Assembly: GCF_008705135.1 (NCBI RefSeq)
Contig: NZ_CP023694.1
Span: 8,903,001 to 8,967,000 of the forward strand
Reading direction: 5' to 3'
From: Streptomyces coeruleorubidus
GTDB taxonomy: Bacteria > Actinomycetota > Actinomycetes > Streptomycetales > Streptomycetaceae
Length of the DNA: 64,000 nucleotides
The notes beneath the pieces are model-generated. The model did no database searches and had not been told where the DNA came from. It saw only the letters and a program-made list of their open reading frames with translations. Below are positions 52,467-60,875 of the stretch, in pieces. The position numbers were made by a program, and so were the translations under genes. Position 1 is the first letter of the stretch. Each line of letters opens with the position of its first letter.

Positions 52467-52653
52467 CCGGGTCTCTCCATGCTGTCGCGGCCGATCAGCT
52501 GTGAGGCGGCCCTCCTGGCCCGTCGGTGGCAGCGCCGCCGGCCGCTCAGGCTGCCCCGGCCCTCCGGCAGCCGCGGCCGACCGCCGTGCGGACTCCGGGA
52601 TCCGCCTCAGTCGGTCGCGGCCACCAGCCCCCGCACCCCCGCCACGCGCTCGC

Positions 52654-53964
52654 TCAGGCCGCCGTGCTCAGCGCCGGCCGCCCCTGGACGTCGCCCTCCT
52701 CCGTCCGGATGACCACCGGCGTCGTGGTACGGCGCTGTCGCAGCAGGTAGCCCGCGCCGATCGAGCCGGCGATGAGCAGGCCGCCGGTGACGAGGGCGCC
52801 GCGGGCGCCGGCCAGTTCCATGAGGAGGCCGAGCGCGGGCGGGCCGCCCAGGCTCCACACCGTGCCGATGCTGCCCCACACGCCCAGCACGCGACCCCGC
52901 AGGTGGGCGGGCGGGTCGGTCTGGAGGACGGCCGTGCCGGCGGTGTCGGAGACGGACTCCACCACGGCCATCGGCAGCACGAGCACGATCAGCACCGCGA
53001 GGGACGGCGACAGCCCCGCGACCACCTGGAGCAGTGCCCCGGCCGCCGCCAGCGCCCCCACGAGCCGCACGGACGGCCGGCGCAGCCGGGCGCCGAGGAC
53101 CGCGCCGAGGATGCCGCCGACGGCGAGCACGGTCGACACCGTGCCGAACGAACCGGCACCACCCGCGAGCGGCCCGGTGACGAGCACGGCCAGGGTGAGC
53201 CCGTAATTACGGCCGAACACCGCGCTGATCCCGGTCACCCCGGCGAGCGCCATCAGACGCGGCCGGCGCGCGAAGAAGGCCAGCCCCTCGCGCACGGACA
53301 TGTCCGAGCCGGTGCGCTTCGGCCCCACGGCGACGTCCCGCACCGCTCCGGCGGCCGGCCGCAGGAACGGAATGACCGAGGCCACGAACAGGAACGACAC
53401 ACCGTTCGCGAAGTACGCCGCGGACGTGCCGAGGAACCCCACCGCCACACCGGCCATGGCCGCTCCCACGAGCCGGCCCGACTGGTGCACCAGCGCCCCG
53501 ACCCCGATGGCCGAGGGCACGTCCTCCGGTGGGACGAGATCGTTGCCCAGCAGCGCACACGCCGGGTTGTCGACGGTCGCGACGACACCCGTGACGGCGG
53601 CCAGCACCATCAGGGAGGTCATGTCGAGCCGGTCCAGCGCCACGAGCACGGCCGTCGTGAAGGCGATCGCGCCGAGCAGCGCCTGGCTCACGGTCGCCGT
53701 CAGCTTGCGGGGCCACCGGTCGACGGCAGCGCCGCCGAGGACGCTCATCAGCAGGGCAGGGGCTGCCTGCACGGACATGGACAGCCCCGTCGCGGCGGCG
53801 GACCCGGTGATCTCGAGGACCAGCAGGTTCTGCACCGTGAGCTGCATCCACGTACCGGCGTTCGACACGAAGTTCGCGACGGACCACCAGCGCATGCTGC
53901 GGTACCGCAGCGACCGCCAGGGCGAGCGCGAGGCGGGCAGGGCAGGGGAGGGGGACGAAGACAC
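52654..53964 (-). CDS. MFS transporter (EntS/MFS_3-like)
   Basis: 436 aa, 12 hydrophobic segments. RYRSMRWWSVANFVSNAGTWMQLTVQNLLVLEITGSAAATGL is the N-terminal signature of the MFS_3 exporter branch, GGAAVDRWPRK the loop motif. Typical substrates are siderophores or drugs. GTG 53964 was chosen because upstream frame is proline/arginine-rich and not membrane-like; the ribosome site is poor. Upstream sits an inverted repeat TGATC-N9-GATCA. Ends tail-to-tail near the repeat array. Confidence 0.87.
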   Translation of the reverse strand: MSSSPSPALPASRSPWRSLRYRSMRWWSVANFVSNAGTWMQLTVQNLLVLEITGSAAATGLSMSVQAAPALLMSVLGGAAVDRWPRKLTATVSQALLGAIAFTTAVLVALDRLDMTSLMVLAAVTGVVATVDNPACALLGNDLVPPEDVPSAIGVGALVHQSGRLVGAAMAGVAVGFLGTSAAYFANGVSFLFVASVIPFLRPAAGAVRDVAVGPKRTGSDMSVREGLAFFARRPRLMALAGVTGISAVFGRNYGLTLAVLVTGPLAGGAGSFGTVSTVLAVGGILGAVLGARLRRPSVRLVGALAAAGALLQVVAGLSPSLAVLIVLVLPMAVVESVSDTAGTAVLQTDPPAHLRGRVLGVWGSIGTVWSLGGPPALGLLMELAGARGALVTGGLLIAGSIGAGYLLRQRRTTTPVVIRTEEGDVQGRPALSTAA

Positions 53965-54182
53965 AGTGCTGTACTCGCAAGACGAGTCGGAGGACTCAGG
54001 AGGAGGAGGGCGGGGGGAACGAGAAGCACCGGCTGCGCTGCGCGGTGGTTCCCCTCGCCTGATACGGCGCCGACCATCGTGGCAGAGCAGACCCCCGAGT
54101 CGGATCCATCCGTACCTCTTCCACCGCCCCCACGCGTCCCAACCGCCGTCAGCGTCCGGGGATTTGGCGTCGCGAGTGTGGT

Positions 54183-54201
54183 TGATCACAGTTGTCGATC
54201 A
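54183..54201. promoter_or_regulatory. TGATC-N9-GATCA inverted repeat upstream of the MFS gene
   Basis: Perfect 5-bp arms with a nine-base centre, about 220 bases upstream of the MFS start, in the 348-base gap 53965-54312. It could be a repressor or activator site; the regulator is not visible. The remainder of the gap has no other motif apart from the terminator at 54249. Confidence 0.3.
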
Positions 54202-54248
54202 TGAACCTTGCCCGGGCCGCGTCACGTGACGGCGGCCACAGCGGACAG

Positions 54249-54282
54249 AGAAGGGCCCGTCGCCGGGGCGACGGGCCCTTCT
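54249..54282 (-). terminator. Perfect 16-bp hairpin behind the hemerythrin gene
   Basis: AGAAGGGCCCGTCGCC at 54249-54264 pairs with GGCGACGGGCCCTTCT at 54267-54282, with a two-base centre. It follows the hemerythrin stop (54313) on the minus strand, so it most likely ends that transcript. No T tract, but the stem is exceptionally stable. Confidence 0.75.
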
Positions 54283-54312
54283 CCTGTACCGCGGTGTGCG
54301 GCAGCGGCCGCT

Positions 54313-54876
54313 CTACTCGGACTTGCCGCGACCGGTCAGCGCGTCGCGCAGCCGGTCGATCATCCCGGTGCCCGGAGCCAGGAGCTTGTTGGCCGGAGGC
54401 TTGTCGGGGGCGGCCGGGTGGGGCCGGGTCGGGGCGGTCTTCTTCGCCTTCCGGACCTTCTCGCCCAGCTCGTTGAGCGCGTCCATCGGGCAGGCCTGCC
54501 GCAGGGCCGGGAAGAGGTTGCCCTCCTCGTCGGCGATGTGCGAGCGGATCTCGCTCATCAGCATGCCCATCAGCCGGTCGAAGTCGGCGTCGCCCGGGTC
54601 ACAGCCCTCCAGGTCCTTCATGATCCGCTCGGCCGTGGCATGGTCCTCGAGCTCCTGGTCGGCGAGAGCGTCACCGTTGGCCACGTGCTCGCGTACGGCC
54701 GGATAGAGGTAGGCCTCCTCGGCCACCGAGTGCCGCACCAGCTCGATCGTGACCTGGTCCGCGTACGTCTTGCGGTCCTTGTGGCCGGACGGCAGCGCCT
54801 CGATCTTGCCGAACATCTCCTCGACTTCGCGGTGATCGGTCACCAGCTCGTCGATGACGTTTCCTCCGTGTCCCAT
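54313..54876 (-). CDS. Hemerythrin-type HHE cation-binding protein
   Basis: 187 aa four-helix di-iron protein. Ligands: His in DHREVEEMFGKIE, HSVAEEAYLYPAV, and HIADEEGNLFPAL; HATAERIMKD supplies a fifth. It may store or sense oxygen, NO or iron. The C-terminal 40 residues are Pro/Lys-rich. ATG 54876 has GGAGG eight bases upstream. It lies downstream of the DoxX gene. Confidence 0.9.
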   Translation of the reverse strand: MGHGGNVIDELVTDHREVEEMFGKIEALPSGHKDRKTYADQVTIELVRHSVAEEAYLYPAVREHVANGDALADQELEDHATAERIMKDLEGCDPGDADFDRLMGMLMSEIRSHIADEEGNLFPALRQACPMDALNELGEKVRKAKKTAPTRPHPAAPDKPPANKLLAPGTGMIDRLRDALTGRGKSE

Positions 54877-54954
54877 GTCCTTCACCTCCAGCCCCCGGGT
54901 CCCCAAGGCCCCAGGGGGCTAACGCGCGGTCCGGGAGACCCCCCTTCGGTGTGC

Positions 54955-55488
54955 TCAGACCGGGAGCTTGGCTCGGACACGCCCCGCGGCCGCGGCCGGG
55001 CCCGTGGTGGCGCGGACGGAGCGCCGCACCAGACCGGCGTCCCGTCGCAGGCCACGGGCGGCGTGGCTGCCACGCCACACCACCGAGGGGCGGGCGCCGG
55101 TGTCGTCCGCGGCGATCAGCAGCCCGCCGAGCATGGACATGTTCTTGAAGAAGTGGATCCGCTGCTGGGCCCGCTCAGAAGGATCCTCCGCCTCCCAGAA
55201 GCGGTGCCCCGCCAGCGTCGTCGGCACCAGCGTGGCCGCGATGGCCAGCGCGGCCGGACGCGGCATGCGCCCGGTGGCCAGCATCAGCCCGGCCACGACC
55301 TGCACGGCGCCGTTCAGCCGTACGACCTGCTCGGTGCGGTCCGGCAGCGCCGAGACGCGTTCGGTGACCGGTTGTACGACGGGCTCGGCGACCGGGGCGA
55401 CCTCCTTCGGGTCGCGGACGGAGTTCAGGCCGCCCGTGAGGAACATCGAGGCCAGCATGGGACGGCCGAGGACGCGCAACAGACTCAT
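54955..55488 (-). CDS. DoxX family membrane protein
   Basis: 177 aa with four hydrophobic segments. RPMLASMFLTGGLNSVRDP, RLNGAVQVVAGLMLATGRMPRPAALAIAATLVPTTLAGHRFWE and QRIHFFKNMSMLGGLLIAADD match DoxX. ATG 55488 has GAGAGG upstream. It is 78 bases upstream of hemerythrin on the same strand, so a redox-linked pair is likely. Downstream of the M20 gene on the same strand, 63 bases away. Confidence 0.87.
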   Translation of the reverse strand: MSLLRVLGRPMLASMFLTGGLNSVRDPKEVAPVAEPVVQPVTERVSALPDRTEQVVRLNGAVQVVAGLMLATGRMPRPAALAIAATLVPTTLAGHRFWEAEDPSERAQQRIHFFKNMSMLGGLLIAADDTGARPSVVWRGSHAARGLRRDAGLVRRSVRATTGPAAAAGRVRAKLPV

Positions 55489-55551
55489 GGCCCTCTCCTG
55501 GGTGTCGGTGGGTTCGGCGTTCGCCGGGTTCCCCACCGGGAGCGGAAGCAC

Positions 55552-56736
55552 TCACCCCGTTCGCGCCGCCCGGTGCCGGGCCCAGGCCTCCTCGCGCAGC
55601 TCCTCCGACAGCAGGACGTCCACGGCGGTGCACGCGAGGGCCTCCGTCGCGGCGACCAGCACCTCGCGGGCGCGGGGAGAGGCGGCGGCCTCGGCGAACT
55701 CCGGGGTGTGGTCGGAACCGTCCCCGTCCATGATCGCGACGAACGGGTGGATGGCGGGCACCCGCGTGCTGACGTTCCCGACGTCGGACGACCCCAGGTA
55801 CACGCCGGGCACGGGCGGGGACAGCGGGATCCCGGCCCGGGACAGATGCGCGGCGAACCGCTCGGACAGCGCCTCGCTGTCCCGGAAGTGCTCGTAGCGC
55901 ACGGTGGCCCGCTCCACCTCGGCGGTGGTGCCCGTGGCCCGGGCCACGCCGTCGGCACACTCCCGCAGCCGGTGCGTGAGGTCCTCCAGGGCCGGCGTCG
56001 TGGCCGCGCGCAGACCGAACAGGCCTTCGGCGTACTCCGGGACGATGTTCGTGGCGGTGCCGCCCTGGGTGACGATGCCCTGCACGTGCGAGCCCTCCGG
56101 CAGCCGCCGCCCCAGCACGGCCAGCACGTTGAACAGCTCCACCAGCGCCGCGAGCGCGTCGATGCCCTCCGTCGGGTTCCCCGTGGGGTGCGCGGCCCGG
56201 CCGTGGAAGGCCACCCGGTACTGCACCTGCGCGGTCAGTGGCGCCCGCGCCCAGCTGTGGACGCCCGGATGGAACATCAGCGCCGCGTCGACGCCGTCGA
56301 ACACCCCCGCCTCCACCTCCAGGGCCTTGCCGCCTCCGCCCTCCTCGGCGGGTGTGCCCACCGCCAGCACCGACCCGGCGGACTCCTCCGCCACGGCCCC
56401 CACCGCCAGCGCGGCTCCCAGACCCGCCGCCGCGATGAGGTTGTGGCCGCACGCGTGGCCGAGGCCGGGCAGGGCGTCGTACTCCAGCAGCAGCGCCACC
56501 GCGGGCCGGCCCCGGCCCGAGCGCGCCGTGAACGCGGTCGGCATCCCCGCCACGCCCCGCTCCACGGCGAAACCGGCCCGTTCCAGCTCACCCGACAGCA
56601 GGGCCGCCGCCCGGTGCTCGGCGAAGGCGTACTCGGGATCGGCGTGCAGCCGCGAGGCCACATCCCACAGCGCGTCGGCCCGGACCGCCACCTCCTCCCG
56701 GACGGCCTGGTGTACGTCCTCACGCGTGCGATCCAC
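55552..56736 (-). CDS. M20 family amidohydrolase (AbgB/IAA-amino acid hydrolase-like)
   Basis: 394 aa. Metal site: LPGLGHACGHNLIAAAG and GTPAEEGGGGKALEV (catalytic Glu), FHGRAAHPTGNPTEGIDAL begins the dimerisation lid and DGDGSDHTPEFAE the last ligands. Members split acyl- or aminobenzoyl-amino acids; some hydrolyse indole-acetyl amides. GTG 56736 has GGAGG five bases upstream. It is divergent from the PLP decarboxylase, with 559 repeat-rich bases between. Confidence 0.9.
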   Translation of the reverse strand: MDRTREDVHQAVREEVAVRADALWDVASRLHADPEYAFAEHRAAALLSGELERAGFAVERGVAGMPTAFTARSGRGRPAVALLLEYDALPGLGHACGHNLIAAAGLGAALAVGAVAEESAGSVLAVGTPAEEGGGGKALEVEAGVFDGVDAALMFHPGVHSWARAPLTAQVQYRVAFHGRAAHPTGNPTEGIDALAALVELFNVLAVLGRRLPEGSHVQGIVTQGGTATNIVPEYAEGLFGLRAATTPALEDLTHRLRECADGVARATGTTAEVERATVRYEHFRDSEALSERFAAHLSRAGIPLSPPVPGVYLGSSDVGNVSTRVPAIHPFVAIMDGDGSDHTPEFAEAAASPRAREVLVAATEALACTAVDVLLSEELREEAWARHRAARTG

Positions 56737-56974
56737 AGGGGCCTCCCCGGCGTCGGCTGCGGTGCGTCCCCGACCGGGTTTCACCGCCCGGTGCGGCGAC
56801 ACCCGCGGCGCTTCTACCGGGGGCCGTGCCCCTTGATCCCCTGGCGGGACGCGACCTCGACCGGTGGACCGAGCAGCCGGTCTGCGGGATTCTCCCTGCC
56901 TGCCGGGTGCGATCGGGGACACGGCCGCACCGGACGACAGCGATCGGGGTTCGCCTTGCCGTGAGGGTCGCTGT

Positions 56975-57210
56975 GTTTCGTCTGGTGCGGTGTGCCTTCG
57001 GGCAGGTCTCCGCCGGGTGCGGCGGCACCGCCGTGCCCGGCCCGGTTCCGCCCTCCCGCGGCACTCGCCGCGTTTCGTCCGGTGCGGTTGTGCATCTGGG
57101 CGGGTTCACACCGGGTGCGGGCGGCACCGCCGCACTGCGACCTGGGTGGTTGTGCCCCGAACCGGCCCGGCCCGTTGCCGCCGCACCCACCGCGTTTCGA
57201 CCGTTGCCCG
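56975..57210. repeat. Degenerate intergenic repeats upstream of the decarboxylase
   Basis: GTTTCG(T/A)C(C/T)G(G/T)TGC occurs at 56975, 57072 and 57194; the flanks share CGGGTGCGGGCGGCACCGCCG-like stretches at about 57017 and 57114. Units of 97-122 bases have decayed. The 559-base gap 56737-57295 should also hold the promoters of both divergent genes, but I found none that is convincing. Confidence 0.5.
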
Positions 57211-57295
57211 AGTGCAACACGGTCGGTGTACCCGCCGGGCCACGACAGCGTGGACGCCGCGGCGGCGGCCGGGCGGGCCGGATCCGGGAGGAACC

Positions 57296-58759
57296 ATGGA
57301 CCACTCGCGCGTGCCCGTCCTGGAGGCGCTGGAGGACTTCCGGCGCCGCGGCGACATCGCCTACGGCCCGCCGGGCCACAAGCAGGGCAGGGGAGTGGAC
57401 CCCCGGGTCGCGGAGATCGTCGGGCTCGACGTGTTCCGTTCCGACGTGCTCTCCCTCAACGGCCTCGACGACCGCCGCCAGTCGCAGGGAGTCCTCAGCC
57501 GGGCCCAGGAGCTGATGGCGGACGCGGTCGGTGCCGAGCACGCGTTCTTCTCCACCTGTGGCAGCTCCCTGTCCGTGAAGACGGCCATGATCGCCGCGGC
57601 CGGCCCGGGCGAGAAGCTGCTGCTGTCGCGCAACGCCCACAAGTCCGTCATCGCGGCCGTCGTCGTGAACGGCGTCGAGCCGATCTGGGTGCATCCGAAG
57701 TTCGACGCCGAACGGCACTTGGCCCACCCGCCCGAGCCCGACGACGTCCGTCGGCGGCTCCGTGAACACCCCGACGCCAAGGGCATGCTGCTCATCACAC
57801 CCACCGACTGGGGCTCCTGCGCGGACATCGGGGGAGTGGCCCGGGTGTGCCACGAGTTCGACGTCCCCGTCATCGTCGACGAGGCATGGGGCGCACACCT
57901 GCCGTTCCACCCCGCCCTGCCCGCCTGGGGCATGGACGCCGAGGCCGACCTGGTGGTGACCAGCGTGCACAAGATGGGCGGGGCCGTGGAACAGAGCTCC
58001 GTCTTCCACCTCCAGTACGACCGCGTCTCGCCCGAGGCCCTCAAGCAGCGGGAGGACCTGCTCGGCACGACCAGCGCTTCCTCCCTCGTCTACGCCACGC
58101 TCGACGGCTGGCGCCGCCAGATGGTCGAACAGGGGCACGAGCTCCTGGAAGCCGCCATCCGCCGGGCCGAGCGCATCCGGGCGGTGGTCGCCGACCTGCC
58201 GGGTCTGCGGCCCATGGGCCGTGAGGTCGTGGAAGAGGGGCTCACCGCCGACCTCGATCCGCTCAAGCTCGTCATCGACGTACGCAAGCTCGGCATCAGC
58301 GGGATGCAGGCCGCGGAGTGGCTGCGAACCCACCGCCACGTGGACGTCGGTGGCTCGGACACCTGCCGCATCAGCGCCTCGATCACCTACGCGGACGACG
58401 ACGAGACCGAGACGGTCCTGGTGGACGCCCTTGCCGCGCTCGTCGAGCGAGCGGACACCATCGAGCGGCGGCCGCCGGTCCGTCTGCCCGAGCCCTCGGC
58501 GCTGGAGCTGGAGCAGGCGATGCTGCCCCGCGAGGCGTTCTTCGCCCCGGTCGAGCACGTGCCCGCCGAGCGGGCCGCCGGACGGATCTCCGCGGAGATG
58601 ATCAGCCCCTACCCGCCGGGCGTGCCCGTGGTGGCACCCGGCGAGGTCGTCACCGACGAGGTCCTGGACTACCTGCGCAGCGGCGTCGAACACGGCGTCC
58701 TCATCCCCGACGCGGCGGACTCCTCCGTCCGCACTCTGCGGGTCGTGGCGCGGGGCTGA
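57296..58759 (+). CDS. Orn/Lys/Arg decarboxylase-family PLP enzyme
   Basis: 487 aa. Fold-type I with PLP lysine Lys226 in TSVHKMGGAVEQSS; GPPGHKQGRG near the N-terminus, FFSTCGSSLSVKTAM (phosphate-binding), VIVDEAWGAHLPFHPALP and the C-terminal domain ISPYPPGVPVVAPGE place it in the lysine/arginine/ornithine decarboxylase group. It lacks the receiver-like N-terminal domain of enterobacterial CadA/SpeC. The amino acid is not readable. ATG 57296 has GGGAGG four bases upstream. Confidence 0.92.
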   Translation: MDHSRVPVLEALEDFRRRGDIAYGPPGHKQGRGVDPRVAEIVGLDVFRSDVLSLNGLDDRRQSQGVLSRAQELMADAVGAEHAFFSTCGSSLSVKTAMIAAAGPGEKLLLSRNAHKSVIAAVVVNGVEPIWVHPKFDAERHLAHPPEPDDVRRRLREHPDAKGMLLITPTDWGSCADIGGVARVCHEFDVPVIVDEAWGAHLPFHPALPAWGMDAEADLVVTSVHKMGGAVEQSSVFHLQYDRVSPEALKQREDLLGTTSASSLVYATLDGWRRQMVEQGHELLEAAIRRAERIRAVVADLPGLRPMGREVVEEGLTADLDPLKLVIDVRKLGISGMQAAEWLRTHRHVDVGGSDTCRISASITYADDDETETVLVDALAALVERADTIERRPPVRLPEPSALELEQAMLPREAFFAPVEHVPAERAAGRISAEMISPYPPGVPVVAPGEVVTDEVLDYLRSGVEHGVLIPDAADSSVRTLRVVARG

Positions 58760-58879
58760 GCCGGTGGTCTCCACGGCGTAGCCGACGGGGAGTTGGCCCG
58801 GACCGGGCGCGGCCGTCCCCCGACACTCTGTCAGGCTGCGGGCGCTGGATGCCGACACGGGTCGTCCCGGCGTCAATTA

Positions 58880-58935
58880 CCGGCCTTGCTGTAACTTATG
58901 TGACAGATGTTGAATATGTTATGAAAATAAACTCC
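58880..58935 (+). promoter_or_regulatory. AT-rich promoter region of the peptide operon with TGT-N10-ACA palindrome
   Basis: About 58870-58965 is far more AT-rich than anything else here. It includes TGTAACTTATGTGACA (58890-58905), an imperfect palindrome with 6 of 8 positions symmetric, and TATGTTATGAAAATAA (58915-58930) that may hold the -10. Distance to the ATG is about 80 bases. The low GC marks either a specially regulated promoter or transferred DNA. Confidence 0.45.
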
Positions 58936-59011
58936 TGGGTAAGTTGGCATGAAATGTCCGTATCGGGTGCACTAGAGGAGAAAGCATCCGCTTCCCCAAG
59001 GAGATGGTGCA

Positions 59012-59200
59012 ATGACTTCCACCGAGAAGTTCACCGAGGAACTGACGGGCATCCAGAGTGCCGACATCGAGGCGGCACTCGACCCGGCAGAAACCGACGG
59101 CATCTACCGCGACAGCCGTGAGTGCGCCGCACTCGCGCTGTTCAAGGGCGGATTCGGTCTGCTTCTGTCGCCGCCCACCCCGCGCCCCAAGAAGGGTTGA
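59012..59200 (+). CDS. Candidate RiPP-like precursor peptide, 62 aa
   Basis: ATG 59012 has AAGGAG eight bases upstream. The first 37 residues are acidic and amphipathic (TEKFTEELTGIQSADIEAAL ... IYRDSRE), like a leader; from Cys38 the chain turns hydrophobic (AALALFKGGFGLLL) and ends in SPPTPRPKKG, basic and proline-rich. It contains one Cys, a GGFG, no Trp and no cluster of Ser/Thr/Cys typical of lanthipeptides. The next gene starts 20 bases later and the operon continues for four genes. I do not recognise the family; the precursor role is inferred from size, charge split and context. Confidence 0.75.
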   Translation: MTSTEKFTEELTGIQSADIEAALDPAETDGIYRDSRECAALALFKGGFGLLLSPPTPRPKKG

Positions 59201-59220
59201 GTGGATCGACAGGAGTGACC

Positions 59221-59916
59221 ATGGAGCAGTCAGGCACTTCGTCCCTCTTGCAGGGCGCGGTGCAGGAACTCGCTTCCGGCGTGGTCTCCGCTCTTCGGAG
59301 CGGAGACCACGCTCGTGCGGCCGCCCCGGCGCTGGCCGACGTGGAAGCGGAGGGCCTCACCCTTGCGGCCGTACGCGTGCTGGGAGCCGACGCGCTGCTG
59401 CCGAGCACCCTTCTGCACGCCCCGCCCCTGCCCGGCGAACTCGCCGTGTTCCGGAAGGCCGTGGAGGCCTACCCGCCCGGCCCCGGCGCCGCCCCCGCCG
59501 TGGTGTGGAGCCATTGGGCCATGCGGCGTACGCTGCGGCGTCTCGACCCGGGCCACGCCGACGGCCCGGACGGCGATCCCGACGCCGCCTGGCTGGAGGG
59601 CGCCACCTGGCAAGTCCTCACGCACCAGCTCGCGGTGCTGGCCGCCCTCGCCCTGCCGGGCGAGGACTGCGCGGTCGCCCGCGCGGCCGGTCAGCGTCCG
59701 GTCGACGTCGCCCGTGGCTTCGTGCGCGCGGTACGCCGCAGGGACTGGCGGCAGGCGGCCGGCGCCGGACGCTGGCTGACCCTGCTGGAGGGTGTACCGC
59801 AGACGCTGGGACTCGAGAACGGCCTGGACTTCGTGGAGCTGATGGGCGGACAGGACCCGCTCGTGGCGCTGCAGGTACGGGCGGCACGGCTGACACGGGC
59901 GGGAGCGTTCGTGTGA
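59221..59916 (+). CDS. Unknown helical protein of the peptide operon, 231 aa
   Basis: All-helical, Ala/Leu-rich: GAVQELASGVVSALRSGDHA, VRVLGADALLPSTLLHAPPL, WQVLTHQLAVLAALALPGED and FVELMGGQDPLVALQVRAAR. No signal peptide, membrane helix or known enzyme motif. ATG 59221 has AGGAG five bases upstream. Its stop overlaps the next GTG start (GTGTGAG), so it is translated with the two paralogs. Could bind the leader or be a scaffold; unknown. Confidence 0.7.
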   Translation: MEQSGTSSLLQGAVQELASGVVSALRSGDHARAAAPALADVEAEGLTLAAVRVLGADALLPSTLLHAPPLPGELAVFRKAVEAYPPGPGAAPAVVWSHWAMRRTLRRLDPGHADGPDGDPDAAWLEGATWQVLTHQLAVLAALALPGEDCAVARAAGQRPVDVARGFVRAVRRRDWRQAAGAGRWLTLLEGVPQTLGLENGLDFVELMGGQDPLVALQVRAARLTRAGAFV

Positions 59917-60875
59917 GGGAGTCACGGGGGACACGGCAGGTGGCCGAGGACGCCCTGGCCTGGGTGTCCGCCCATCGCGAGCAGTTCGCGCTGGGCGAGG
60001 ACGCACTGGCCGCCGACGGACAGGTGAACCGCAGCTGGAAGCCGCTGGGGGAACTGGCCCAGGTGTGCGCCACCGTGTCCCGGCACACCGCGCCGCCGGA
60101 TCCGCTCCACGCGTGCGCCGCGGACCTGATGGCCTTCGCGTGGCAGCAGACCGGCCAGGGAGAGCTGTTCCTGCGCCTGCAACGGCTGGAGCCCTTCGCC
60201 ACCTACCCGTTGGAGGTGTACGCCGCCATGGCCGCGGCGGGCCTGCGGCACCCCGGGTACGAGGCGGCCACCGCCGCGGTGGCCCGCACCCGCGGCTGGC
60301 AGGTGACCGAGCAGGAGCCCACGCGGCGGCTCGGTGTCCTGAACGCCGAGATCCGCAGCGGCATCCGGGAATCCGACGCGATGCCGCAGGCACTGCGGCG
60401 CACCTGGCTGGCCGGGCTGCCCGAGCCCTGGACCTTCGAGGCGTCCTCGGGCTACTCCCTCACCCACGTGGTCTTCCACCTGACCGACTGGGGACGCGCC
60501 GGGCCCGGGGGCGTACCCCCGGACCTGGCCGACTACCTCGCCGACTGGCTGCCGCCCTGGCTCGACACCTGTCTGGACGCCGGGATGTGGGACCTCGGCT
60601 GCGAGCTGCTGGCCGTGGCGGCGAGCCTGCCCCTGCTGCCCGAACGCGACATCCTCCAGGACGCCTGGGCGCGGATCGCGGCCGTACAGCACCCCTCCGG
60701 CGCGATCCCGGAGCAGGGGGGCGGCACGGACCACGACAGCGGCCCGGACTTCCTCTCCCACTACCACCCCACCCTCATGGCCGCCTTCGCCGCAACCCTG
60801 ACCACCGGGCGGCTCGACGACGGAACCCGGGCAGGAACGCACCACCGGCCCGGCGGACAAGGAGTGCTGGGATGA
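59913..60875 (+). CDS. THxVFHLTDWG-family protein A, 320 aa (alpha/alpha-type, unknown activity)
   Basis: Soluble, helical. Shares with the next gene WKPLGELA, PTRRLG, TWLAGLPEPWTFE, YSLTHVVFHLTDWG (H185, H189, D192), ADYLADWLPPWLD and YHPTLMAAFAATL. The regular helix pairs and QHPSGAIPE-like repeats resemble alpha/alpha-toroid enzymes (terpene cyclases, lanthionine cyclases, glycosidases), although no catalytic set of those families is complete. I believe databases place such proteins in a DUF; the number could not be checked. Starts at GTG 59913 overlapping the previous stop. Confidence 0.75.
   Translation: MRESRGTRQVAEDALAWVSAHREQFALGEDALAADGQVNRSWKPLGELAQVCATVSRHTAPPDPLHACAADLMAFAWQQTGQGELFLRLQRLEPFATYPLEVYAAMAAAGLRHPGYEAATAAVARTRGWQVTEQEPTRRLGVLNAEIRSGIRESDAMPQALRRTWLAGLPEPWTFEASSGYSLTHVVFHLTDWGRAGPGGVPPDLADYLADWLPPWLDTCLDAGMWDLGCELLAVAASLPLLPERDILQDAWARIAAVQHPSGAIPEQGGGTDHDSGPDFLSHYHPTLMAAFAATLTTGRLDDGTRAGTHHRPGGQGVLG

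Noticed and set aside
54249..54282. A regulatory palindrome of the MFS gene
   Set aside because: It lies right after the hemerythrin stop and is best explained as that gene's terminator.
58921..59121. A frame starting MKINSWVSWHEM overlapping the peptide gene
   Set aside because: No ribosome site, and it runs in a different frame through the peptide gene into Arg/His-rich shadow sequence.
59012..59200. Lanthipeptide or lasso peptide precursor
   Set aside because: The C-terminal half lacks Ser/Thr/Cys-rich ring pattern and no LanC/LanM/kinase-lyase, YcaO, asparagine-synthetase-like or transglutaminase-like gene follows.
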